This document shows, in pieces, positions 26,704-34,578 of a stretch of DNA of 64,000 nucleotides (its first letter is position 1; the number at the start of each line of letters is the position of its first letter). Made by a program: the position numbers and the translations under genes. Origin of the DNA: Marinilabilia rubra (GTDB lineage Bacteria; Bacteroidota; Bacteroidia; Bacteroidales; Marinilabiliaceae); contig NZ_QEWP01000021.1 in assembly GCF_003121985.1 (NCBI RefSeq), positions 1 to 64,000 on the forward strand, given 5' to 3'. Under the pieces are notes generated by a model. It ran no database searches. It was given only the letters and a program-made list of their open reading frames with translations, and was not told the DNA's origin.

Positions 26704-29319
26704 CTAAAACTCCAAAACTGCACTTATCCCCCAATGCTCATATTCCCCATTTTCAAATCCGGCAAATACCCCTACACTCCCCATAAGAAATATTTGATCG
26801 ATGGAATATCCCATCTGGGTGTAATGGGTCAGCTGAGGGGTGTACAAATAATTGAAGTGAAGCGACTCCTGCCACAAACGGTTACTAAGAACGGGCAGGT
26901 TCTTCAGCAACAAATAGGGCGAGGAATACTCCAGGTCTCCGGTAACATACCACTCGTTGGTTGAGGAAGCATAATCATCGAGTAATCTGAATGATGGTCC
27001 ACCGGTCAAGCGAACCGGAATGGCAGAGCCATTGAAATGTTTGAACCGTGAGAAATGCATTTGCTCATTACGTGCAAACCATCCACCTCCGGCTTCCCAG
27101 GAAAGGGCCGGAAAAAAGCCGGCTTCTTTTTCCTGTTTCACACTGCCTTCCACTAATAAGTAATCAGCATCGCTGTCAAACGCGGAAAGACCATGTTCCA
27201 TAGCCAATGAGAAGGTCGGATAATCGGAATGTGCCATAATTTTTCGCCCGTTACGAATACGATAAAAATAGCGGGGCGTATAAGTGATACCGGTTCTCCA
27301 TGAAAGGCTGTTTTGCGCCATAAGATGTGAGGCTTCCAGAATAGGGTTTCCGGGAATATTGGGATAGAAATCTTCCTCTTTGTCGAAAAAAGAATAGGCG
27401 GTGTTGTTCTGCACCGGTTTCATTTGTTCGTAAGTGGCCGATAGATCCCATCGTAAACCGTTTGACAGATCAATTCCATTACTAACCCTACTAAACCTAT
27501 GGTCGAAATACCTTTTGTAATTTTCTTTGAAAAACAGAGAGGCAACCATATCGGCAAATGGGGCCACATCCACCCTGCCGGGTTTGAAATCGGTGGATTC
27601 ATCACCTGCCGATATCTCCAAATATCCCCGCTGTATGGGTGCATAAGTCTGAGAAAGACTGGCATTCCACATCAACGCTTCACGCGAAAATGCCCAGGCA
27701 GCTTCAGGTTTAAAGATCATCTGATGAACCGAATCCTGTCGCCATTTAAGGCGGAGAGATTGTTTGTAACTCCAGCCGTCAACAGGATTGAAATTCACAT
27801 TTCCCAAACCTATTAAACCATCATAATCAATGGTCACAGTCGAATCGGCCATGTAAAAACGCTTCCCAAAGGCTGAAAAACCGGCAATTTCTCCAAGCAG
27901 ACCAGTCTCCTTCTTATCCGTTGAATCGTTCTTGTTTTCGGCAGCACGGGCCAGACTGTCTCCCAAAGCAAAGCTGTTCTGTTCCAAAGGAGTCAGAGGC
28001 ACAGGACGCATGGTTTCCCAATAAGCAGAATCCCGTTTCACTGAATCCTTTTTCACATCCATCTTATAGGTGCTGGTCAGTTCGAGCGATTCCGGCACCT
28101 CTGTTTGATCCGACTCCTTCTCCATCAGCTTTGCCAACCTCATCATTTCCCTATTGTTGAGGTCCTCTCTGGAAAGCAGCTCATCAATTTTTTTCTGATT
28201 TTCACTTTTCGGAGCTTCAGCAGACGGCTCTTCTTCAAGAATTTCTTCTTTCTCCTCAACCAAAAACTCAGGTGCTTCGAGATCCTTATTCAATTCCACC
28301 TCCTTATATTTAACGGACCCCGAATAATCCACTATGGCCTTTACCCCCATCATGGAAACATCCAGATCGAACTGATGTGTCACCGGCAACCAGGCATTCT
28401 CTTGCACCGGCTGGAAAACCTGTTTCACTTTCACATCTCCAAAAAACATTTCCGCCTCCACATCCACTGAGTGCAAATTCCACAAGTCCTGAACGATGTA
28501 AACATACCCGGTTACCAACTGCTGACTTTTCCGTTTAGGGGTCACTTTTATTTTGTTAATCTCGTAATTCCCTTCATCGAAATACCCCTCGTAACGAAAT
28601 TTGTAATGGCGCATAGCCTGTGGAGCCAAAGGAGAAATAACCATGTCGTTGTCGGGCTCATAAAAACTGCTGTTGATAAAGCCAAGTGCAGTGGATTCAT
28701 TTCCTGCCGGGAATGAGCTGCGTGAAGCCAATACCGTGTGCTTGAAGGTATCAGGAGCGATAAAAGTAATTTCGTTCATCGACTCCATAGTGTAAGTGCG
28801 TCCCTCCTCTATGGGAACTTCAGTTCCATTGGCACTAATTTTCAGCTGACTTTTCAATAAACGCGGGATTTTGTTCATTCTGAAAGAACCTTTCAAATAA
28901 ACTTCCGCGTTGTACCGCTCAGTTTGCCGCAAATAATAAGGGGCCATACCAATGGCTTTGCGCATGATGGCATAAGCCGGGTCTTCGCCTGAAGGGTTAA
29001 TAACCACTTCGCGCAACTGATAGGATTGGGGCTCAAGCGTCAAATCAAGGTCAATCCATGTTTTTCGGATGGTGACTTTAAACTCCCGTTGCTTAAAGCC
29101 AAGGGATCTGAATACCAGCTTGTATTCACCGGGCTCCAGAGAAATTTCATATTGACCTTCAAGATTAGTGGTGGTTCCCACTTGTTCAGAAGGCATGTAA
29201 ATACTAACCATTGGCAAAGGATCGCCGGTTTCGTCAACGATGATTCCACGTACGCCCTGGGCAAAAGATAGAACCGGCAGCAGAAATGCCAGCAAAAAGA
29301 AGGTTGTTTTGAGTGACAT
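26704..29319 (-). CDS. DUF5686 outer-membrane protein with carboxypeptidase-regulatory-like domain
   Basis: An 871-residue exported protein. A signal peptide (residues 1-20, ending LSFAQG) is followed by a carboxypeptidase-regulatory/CarboxypepD_reg-like domain (GVRGIIVDETGDPLPMVSIYM to about residue 105). A DUF5686 region then runs to the C-terminus, with many alternating strands and a terminal strand ending in WGISAVLEF, consistent with an outer-membrane barrel. An acidic linker (EEKEEILEEEPSAEAPKSE) interrupts it near residue 365. The family is common in Bacteroidota; the function is not known. The next gene upstream on the same strand is a DUF481-like barrel protein about 0.5 kb away. Confidence 0.85.
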   Translation of the reverse strand: MSLKTTFFLLAFLLPVLSFAQGVRGIIVDETGDPLPMVSIYMPSEQVGTTTNLEGQYEISLEPGEYKLVFRSLGFKQREFKVTIRKTWIDLDLTLEPQSYQLREVVINPSGEDPAYAIMRKAIGMAPYYLRQTERYNAEVYLKGSFRMNKIPRLLKSQLKISANGTEVPIEEGRTYTMESMNEITFIAPDTFKHTVLASRSSFPAGNESTALGFINSSFYEPDNDMVISPLAPQAMRHYKFRYEGYFDEGNYEINKIKVTPKRKSQQLVTGYVYIVQDLWNLHSVDVEAEMFFGDVKVKQVFQPVQENAWLPVTHQFDLDVSMMGVKAIVDYSGSVKYKEVELNKDLEAPEFLVEEKEEILEEEPSAEAPKSENQKKIDELLSREDLNNREMMRLAKLMEKESDQTEVPESLELTSTYKMDVKKDSVKRDSAYWETMRPVPLTPLEQNSFALGDSLARAAENKNDSTDKKETGLLGEIAGFSAFGKRFYMADSTVTIDYDGLIGLGNVNFNPVDGWSYKQSLRLKWRQDSVHQMIFKPEAAWAFSREALMWNASLSQTYAPIQRGYLEISAGDESTDFKPGRVDVAPFADMVASLFFKENYKRYFDHRFSRVSNGIDLSNGLRWDLSATYEQMKPVQNNTAYSFFDKEEDFYPNIPGNPILEASHLMAQNSLSWRTGITYTPRYFYRIRNGRKIMAHSDYPTFSLAMEHGLSAFDSDADYLLVEGSVKQEKEAGFFPALSWEAGGGWFARNEQMHFSRFKHFNGSAIPVRLTGGPSFRLLDDYASSTNEWYVTGDLEYSSPYLLLKNLPVLSNRLWQESLHFNYLYTPQLTHYTQMGYSIDQIFLMGSVGVFAGFENGEYEHWGISAVLEF

Positions 29320-29517
29320 AATAAGGGTTGGCTTTAAATAAGATTATTAGATGATAGATTGTTAGATATTAGATCTGCCTTGCGGCAGAAAAGAGAAAAT
29401 CATACAAAATATTGATTAATAAAATATAATATCAAGACTTTTTTAACAAAAGTTATTCCAAAAGCACTGGACTTTTAATTTCTGTTCTACCCCTGCCCTT
29501 TGTTTGCAACACCCCTG

Positions 29518-29538
29518 CCCCTCGTTTGCAACGAGGGG
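29518..29538. repeat. Fold-back motif CCCCTCG/CGAGGGG
   Basis: CCCCTCG and CGAGGGG are separated by TTTGCAA and followed by CATTCAGACACTCGTCTCTGACG. A second fold-back with sequence CCTCTCG...CGAGAGG lies at 29627-29647. Neither has a T-tract. Confidence 0.5.
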
Positions 29539-29738
29539 CATTCAGACACTCGTCTCTGACGTGTTTTTTTCACAGCAGGAAGATTAACCATTACTTTATT
29601 TTGTCGTCACAGACGACTGACCTTTACCTCTCGTTAAAAACGAGAGGGAGTGTTTTGTCAAATCCATAAGTATTCTTTACCCTGACACCAATCTACCATT
29701 CCGCCATCTCACCCTCTGCTCCATGCTGCCATAACCTA

Positions 29739-29781
29739 ATGAGTGAATGAGTGAGTGAGTGAATGAGTGAATGAGTGAATG
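29739..29781. repeat. GAGTGAAT simple tandem repeat
   Basis: About five imperfect units of GAGTGAAT/GAGTGAGT, a microsatellite-like tract between genes. The flanks also carry repeated CCATGCT words. Confidence 0.75.
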
Positions 29782-29834
29782 CAATTCCACCATTCTACCC
29801 CCTACTCCATGCCCCATGCTCCATGCTCTCTGCC

Positions 29835-30605
29835 CTAAAACTGCCATTGAAACGAATTGCTTACTGTATAAAACAAGTTATCCACCTCCGGAGGTGCCAG
29901 GTTATCATATTCAAGTTTAACAAACAACCCGAAGTTGAACTTTTTAGATATCTTCAGATTAAGCCTTGTTTCACTCCAAATTCTGAAATCGGCCGGATCG
30001 GAATAATCCGGTTCATAATAAGTAGTGTGATTAAAACTGGCAGAAGGACTGATTTCCCAGTCCATACTGCCCATTGAACTGAACTTCACCAGACTTTTGC
30101 GTCTTTCATAATCAGTGTGTTCGTAAAGCTCATTAAGGTAAATGGTGTAACCCACGATGAAAAAGGAAAATTTTTCGCCATCGGCGATGTTGAAACGTGG
30201 CCCACCACCAACGATGTAACGGTGTTTCAGACTTTTCACCCGGTTGTACTGGTATTGCAAAAAACCTTCTGCTATGATAATCTTATCAGGCACCCAGTAG
30301 TTGTATTTCAGCATCAGGCCACCATTGTTTACATTTCGCTCCCCACCTACCTGGTTAAAACCAATATCGGTTGAAAACAAATAAGTATTCAGGTCATCGT
30401 TGTACTGAAGTTTCAGTCTGGAATTCAACTGTTTTTGATCGGTAGTGGTATGAATAAAATTAAACCCGAGATTGAATGCCCCCTGAAGTCCCTGATTGGG
30501 ATTACGGGTCCTTCTCTTATCGATGCTCACAATCTGGGCTTCGGTCAGAGCCAGACCTGCAAACATAAGCATCAGTGCAATGGTACAAATACGAAACAAA
30601 CGCAT
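29835..30605 (-). CDS. DUF481-like outer-membrane beta-barrel protein
   Basis: A 256-residue exported protein with a signal peptide (residues 1-23, ending TEAQ). The remainder alternates amphipathic strands: NLGFNFIHTTTDQKQL, LKYNYWVPDKIIIAEGFLQYQYN, RYIVGGGPRFNI, and a terminal strand ending SNSFQWQF with an aromatic last residue. This matches DUF481 (YdiY-like) barrels found in the outer membrane. No ligand is known. It probably stands alone on the minus strand. Confidence 0.75.
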   Translation of the reverse strand: MRLFRICTIALMLMFAGLALTEAQIVSIDKRRTRNPNQGLQGAFNLGFNFIHTTTDQKQLNSRLKLQYNDDLNTYLFSTDIGFNQVGGERNVNNGGLMLKYNYWVPDKIIIAEGFLQYQYNRVKSLKHRYIVGGGPRFNIADGEKFSFFIVGYTIYLNELYEHTDYERRKSLVKFSSMGSMDWEISPSASFNHTTYYEPDYSDPADFRIWSETRLNLKISKKFNFGLFVKLEYDNLAPPEVDNLFYTVSNSFQWQF

Positions 30606-31062
30606 GATCAGAAATTTGAGCTTTAATAATGAAAATAACGGGTTCCAAATTTACCTAAAAAAGAACAGGGAACAAGAGAGAAGACGGATGGCATGGGGTA
30701 AAAGGTAAAGGGAACCAGGTGACAGGTGCAACGGATTGAATCCGTCGTTAAAAACCATACCGAAAAAAGGATATAAAAACTAACATCCATTACCTACGAA
30801 ACTTTTCGTTATTCTAAGAATTTTTCTACCGACATTTTGTCCCTCCGGAACTTAGAGTAAGAATTACCCAAAACCCGCAACAAAGACTAAGACATTCTTA
30901 GTGAGTGTCCATAAATTCCCATTTACCGTGTTACGCTTGTAAATGAAACTTTCTGGACACGCACAAAAAAACCTTTGCAGGAATTAGGAATAAAAAGGTT
31001 TGCAGCTACAGCTTTTAATCGTCCCCCTCACAATTCCTAAAAAAAGCTAAAAAGTATGCAAA
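30606..31062. other. Intergenic region upstream of the aminotransferase
   Basis: About 460 bp without a gene. It holds a short family 2 relic at 30901-30964 and a small palindromic motif near 30730 (ACGGATTGAATCCGT). The rest shows nothing identifiable. Confidence 0.4.
30901..30964. mobile_element. Family 2 relic (internally deleted)
   Basis: A 64-bp unit with ends GTGAGTGTCCATAAAT and the complement of GTGCGTGTCCAGAAAG. Inside it keeps CCATTTACCGTGTTACGCTTG, as in family 2 copies at 9989 and 61265, but lacks the central palindrome. Confidence 0.55.
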
Positions 31063-31069
31063 GTGTCAT

Positions 31070-31077
31070 TATCTTTG
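31070..31077 (+). promoter_or_regulatory. -7 box for the aminotransferase gene
   Basis: TATCTTTG is an exact consensus match. It lies inside the longest possible reading frame, which opens at 31063, so translation must begin downstream of it. This supports the ATG at 31123. Confidence 0.6.
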
Positions 31078-31122
31078 TTCGCTTTCAATCCTAACTTTGT
31101 AGGAAACAAAACAGCAGCGATT

Positions 31123-32325
31123 ATGCCAAAAATCTCAAACCGGGGCAGCGAAATGCCTGCTTCACCCATACGAAAATTGGTTCCCTACGCTGAAGAAGCC
31201 AAAGAAAGAGGAACCCATGTCATCCATCTTAACATTGGACAACCAGATATATTTACGCCTGAAGTAGCATTAGATGCCGTCCGGAATCTCACGGACAAAG
31301 TGATTGAATACAGTCACTCGGCAGGCAATGAAACATACCGCCGGAAACTGGCTTCTTATTACCAGTCAATCGGCATCAATGTAGACCACACCGAATTGCT
31401 TATCACCACAGGTGGATCGGAAGCACTGACATTTGCCTTCCTGAGCTGTCTCAACCCCGGTGATGAAGTGATCATTCCGGAGCCTTTCTATGCCAATTAC
31501 AATGGGTTTGCCACTTCAGCAGGCATCAAAATTGTTCCGGTAACCTCTACCATCGACAATGGGTTTGCATTGCCTCCGGTTAGCGACTTTGAGAAGCTGA
31601 TTACTTCACGCACCAAGGGTATCGTGATTTGCAACCCCAACAACCCAACCGGGTATCTTTATTCAAAAAGTGAAATGGAAGAGATGCGCGAACTGGTATT
31701 GAAGCACGATCTTTTCTTCTTTTCGGATGAAGTATACAGGGAGTTTTGTTACGACGAGCACAAACACCTGTCAGTCATGCATCTGAAAGGACTTGAGGAA
31801 CATGCCGTGATGTTCGATTCGGTATCCAAACGTTTTAGTGAGTGTGGTGTAAGAATTGGTGCTCTGGTTTCCAAGAACAAAAAACTGATTGAAACCGCCC
31901 TGAAGTTTGGGCAGGCCAGACTGAGTCCTCCGGGGCTCGGACAAATAGTTGGTGAAGCATCACTTGATACACCACTCGAATACTTCACGTCGGTTTACAA
32001 AGAATACATTCAGCGAAGAGATTTTCTGGTAGAGAATCTCAATAAAATTCCCGGAGTAGTTTGCCCCATGCCAAAAGGAGCTTTCTACACCATGGTGAAA
32101 TTGCCGGTGGATGACTCCGATAAATTCTGTCAGTGGATTTTGAGCGACTTTGAATTTGAAGGCAAAACAGTGATGATGGCCCCCGGAAGCGGTTTTTACA
32201 GCACGCCCGGTAACGGCAAAAACGAAGTGCGAATTGCTTATGTCCTCAACCGCGAGGAACTTGCGAACGCTATTGAAGTGCTCCGCGTTGCGCTGGAGGC
32301 TTACCCCGGGCGAGTTAGTGAGTAG
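31123..32325 (+). CDS. Pyridoxal-phosphate aminotransferase, class I/II
   Basis: A 400-residue fold-type I aminotransferase of the aspartate aminotransferase superfamily. It shows the N-terminal substrate-binding segment HLNIGQPDIFTP, the Asn/Pro loop GIVICNPNNPTGYLYS, FSDEVYREF and the PLP-lysine motif SVSKRFSECGVRIGA. The substrate specificity (aspartate, aromatic or other) cannot be read from sequence. The upstream extension to 31063 is rejected because a -7 promoter box falls within it and MPKISNRG matches the usual family start. A hairpin terminator follows at 32356-32404, shared with the convergent reductase gene. Confidence 0.93.
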   Translation: MPKISNRGSEMPASPIRKLVPYAEEAKERGTHVIHLNIGQPDIFTPEVALDAVRNLTDKVIEYSHSAGNETYRRKLASYYQSIGINVDHTELLITTGGSEALTFAFLSCLNPGDEVIIPEPFYANYNGFATSAGIKIVPVTSTIDNGFALPPVSDFEKLITSRTKGIVICNPNNPTGYLYSKSEMEEMRELVLKHDLFFFSDEVYREFCYDEHKHLSVMHLKGLEEHAVMFDSVSKRFSECGVRIGALVSKNKKLIETALKFGQARLSPPGLGQIVGEASLDTPLEYFTSVYKEYIQRRDFLVENLNKIPGVVCPMPKGAFYTMVKLPVDDSDKFCQWILSDFEFEGKTVMMAPGSGFYSTPGNGKNEVRIAYVLNREELANAIEVLRVALEAYPGRVSE

Positions 32326-32355
32326 TTTAAAGATATAGTCATCAGAATACGAAAG

Positions 32356-32404
32356 AAGTCAGCCGGGAAAAGTTAAAGATCTTTTATTCCGGCTGACTTT
32401 CCTG
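32356..32404 (+). terminator. Terminator between aminotransferase and reductase genes
   Basis: AAGTCAGCCGGGAAAAG pairs with CTTTTATTCCGGCTGACTT around a short loop, followed by a T-rich segment interrupted by CC. It is roughly symmetrical and may serve both convergent genes. Confidence 0.65.
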
Positions 32405-32458
32405 TTTTATATCCAAAAACGTCTTTCCCCTTTAAAACCCATTGTCTATAACTATCTG

Positions 32459-33031
32459 CTATCCCAGCTTCTCCATCAACCACGCCATATTGGTTCCCAG
32501 GTTACGCATGGTCTTCAATCCTTCCTCATCGTTGAGAACATCTCCCTTTTCTTTTCCGTAACCTACGTTCCAATAGGTTGAGCCGGGAATAATCATCTCC
32601 CCTATCAGGAAAAAGCGATTGATGCTGTCGAAAGCGGTCATTCCACCTGCACGACGAGCCACGACAGCAGCAGCACCAACCTTCCGTCGCAACGGATTGC
32701 CCGCGCCACGGGTAGCATATCCGGCCACGTCAATCAAAGCTTTCATTTCAGTAGTAATGTCAGAGAAATAAACAGGAGACCCTAAAATAATTCCATCAGC
32801 TTCCACCATTTTGTCAATACACGCATTAATGGCATCATTTTCCATGTGGCAATGCCCGTCTTTGGCAGTGCGACATTTGCCACAAGCAGTACATCCTTTC
32901 ACATCTTTACCCCCCAGGTGGATCAGTTCGGTGTCCACCCCTTCTTCTTCAAGGGTTTTAAAGGCTTCTTTGATCATTAGCTCTGTATTGCCACCCTTAC
33001 GAGGGCTGCCATTGATTGCGACTACTTTCAT
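32459..33031 (-). CDS. NADPH-dependent FMN reductase-like flavoprotein
   Basis: A 190-residue flavodoxin-fold protein. The N-terminus MKVVAINGSPRKGGNTELM is the FMN phosphate-binding loop. A CTACGKCRTAKDGHCHM segment supplies clustered cysteines typical of the iron-sulfur-flavoprotein-like NAD(P)H reductases. GIILGSPVYFSDITTEMKALID follows. The longer frame to 33205 is rejected because the FMN loop should lie at the N-terminus and the extension has no homology-like features. The electron acceptor is unknown. Confidence 0.9.
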   Translation of the reverse strand: MKVVAINGSPRKGGNTELMIKEAFKTLEEEGVDTELIHLGGKDVKGCTACGKCRTAKDGHCHMENDAINACIDKMVEADGIILGSPVYFSDITTEMKALIDVAGYATRGAGNPLRRKVGAAAVVARRAGGMTAFDSINRFFLIGEMIIPGSTYWNVGYGKEKGDVLNDEEGLKTMRNLGTNMAWLMEKLG

Positions 33032-33098
33032 ATTTTGATTATTTATTGTTTGCAAAAAAACGACAATTGCTGCATTATGCCTGTCTTCAAAACAGTCA

Positions 33099-33114
33099 TC
33101 CCGAAGCATCGGGA
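33099..33114. repeat. 16-bp palindromic module TCCCGAAGCATCGGGA
   Basis: A GC-rich palindrome whose relatives occur at 45709-45724 (within a defective tRNA-Cys copy) and 61318-61333 (within a family 2 element). Here it lies in the reductase upstream region, in front of the family 10 repeat. Confidence 0.7.
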
Positions 33115-33170
33115 CTCCTGTTTTCAGATATCTCAAGCCTTGCAACTGAAGCCATCTTGTAAGCAAAGAT

Positions 33171-33269
33171 GAAACGAGCATGCAAGGGTTGTCACCAAAG
33201 AACATACATAAGCTTTAATCATGCGAGTTCCATTCGGCCAATAATATTAACAAATTTTACACGAATGAA
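33171..33269. repeat. Dispersed repeat, family 10, copy b
   Basis: Matches 10180-10277, including GAAACGAG, AATCATGCGAGTTCCAT-CGGCC and an AT-rich end. Unlike copy a it is not next to a start codon; the RND operon begins 240 bp further on. Confidence 0.6.
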
Positions 33270-33466
33270 AAACATGAGTATTCTTGCTGGTTCAAAAACA
33301 GGAAAACCTCCAAAGTAGCACAAAGGTAGAAACATCTGTCCATCCTGAAAAGTTATTTTAACCTGTCCGCACATTCATCAATTCAGTTAAACCGGTCATT
33401 TTTCCGATTCAATTTTAATTAACTGCGATTCCCCATCTCAGAGGCAATGTCCATTTTAATGACACT

Positions 33467-33474
33467 TACATTTG
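33467..33474 (+). promoter_or_regulatory. -7 box for the RND efflux operon
   Basis: TACATTTG fits TAnnTTTG and lies 38 nt before the preferred start codon at 33512. A clear -33 TTG was not found. Confidence 0.45.
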
Positions 33475-33511
33475 CTCCGAAAATGTGAGAACCATCAATA
33501 AAAAAGGAAAA

Positions 33512-34567
33512 ATGAGAACTTCATTAATGACATTATTTTTTACCGGTTTGGTTATCCTGAATACCGGATGCAGCAGCACTGAACCGGAACAGAAGAAGGA
33601 GGCCAGATACGTAAAGATTGAAGAGGTGCAGCCTCAAATAACTGCCAATGCCAAAACATTCAATGCCGCTATTGAAGAAAACCGTAAATCCTCGGTGCCC
33701 TTTCGGGTAGGAGGACCTTTGGAAAAAATATTTTTCGATGAAGGTGATTTTGTTAAAAAAGGGCAAATATTGGCTCAACTGGACAAACGCGACTTCAAAA
33801 CCAGGCTTCTGGCAGCAGAAGCTCAATTCACCCAGGCAAAGGGAGAATTTGAAAGATACTCACAGCTCTATGAGCAAAACAAATTGCCGGCCAACACCTA
33901 TGAAAAAATAAAGTCTGCTTATCTGGCAGCCAAAAGTAACTGGGAGAATGCCAGCAATGCTCTTTCCGACACCAGACTTACAGCACCATTTTCGGGTTTT
34001 GTGTTTCAAAAACTCATTAATAACCATGAAACCATTGCGCCCGGCCAACCGGTTTTAATTCTCATTGACACCAATACCCTGGAGGTCAACTTTGGTGTTC
34101 CTGAGTCGGTTGTTAACACCCTGAAAGAGGGACAAGAAGTCGGCATCACAGTAAATCATCACACTGACAACCGCCATTCGGCCACCATCCATTCGATCAG
34201 CCACAAAGCGGGCGACGACAGATTATTCCATGTGCGCCTGAAAATGAAAAACCCGGATCCTGAAATTATTAAACCCGGAATGACAGCAAAGGCTATTGTT
34301 GCAGAAACAGAATCAAAAAAATCGTCCCGGCCGGTTGTTCCAACCGAAGCTATTTTCTACTCCGGCAATCAGCCTAATGTCTGGATCTTCAATGAAACCA
34401 ACAACCAGGTTTCACGCAGACCAGTAACCACCGGACTTGTCAACGACGAGGGAATGATTCAGATAGCAAAGGGGATACAGCCCAATGAAAAAATTGTGAC
34501 AGCCGGGGTACACTCTCTTCTTGAAGGCCAGAAAGTAAAACCTTTATCTCAAAATACTTCATTTTAA
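33512..34567 (+). CDS. RND efflux periplasmic adaptor (MFP) lipoprotein
   Basis: This is the membrane-fusion subunit of an RND efflux pump, joining the inner-membrane permease to the outer-membrane channel. The 351-residue lipoprotein has a signal peptide and lipobox (LNTGC). It continues with a barrel-sandwich segment VPFRVGGPLEKIFFDEGDFVKKGQILAQLD, a coiled-coil hairpin (AEAQFTQAKGEFERYSQLY) and the second lipoyl half LTAPFSGFVFQ. The preferred ATG at 33512 follows an AAAAAGGAAAA tract and gives a proper signal peptide. An in-frame GTG at 33485 is possible. It is the first gene of a five-gene operon, 11 bp before the permease gene. Confidence 0.93.
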   Translation: MRTSLMTLFFTGLVILNTGCSSTEPEQKKEARYVKIEEVQPQITANAKTFNAAIEENRKSSVPFRVGGPLEKIFFDEGDFVKKGQILAQLDKRDFKTRLLAAEAQFTQAKGEFERYSQLYEQNKLPANTYEKIKSAYLAAKSNWENASNALSDTRLTAPFSGFVFQKLINNHETIAPGQPVLILIDTNTLEVNFGVPESVVNTLKEGQEVGITVNHHTDNRHSATIHSISHKAGDDRLFHVRLKMKNPDPEIIKPGMTAKAIVAETESKKSSRPVVPTEAIFYSGNQPNVWIFNETNNQVSRRPVTTGLVNDEGMIQIAKGIQPNEKIVTAGVHSLLEGQKVKPLSQNTSF

Positions 34568-34578
34568 ATTAAAGACGG

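Larger units (their letters stand above)
29320..29834. other. Intergenic region with palindromes and simple repeats
   Basis: About 515 bp with no gene. It contains a truncated family 5 motif (TTAGATATTAGATCTGCC) near 29365. Two fold-back motifs lie at 29518-29538 and 29627-29647, GTCGTC/GACGAC near 29603, and a GAGTGAAT tandem tract at 29739-29781. Nothing coding was recognised. Confidence 0.45.
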
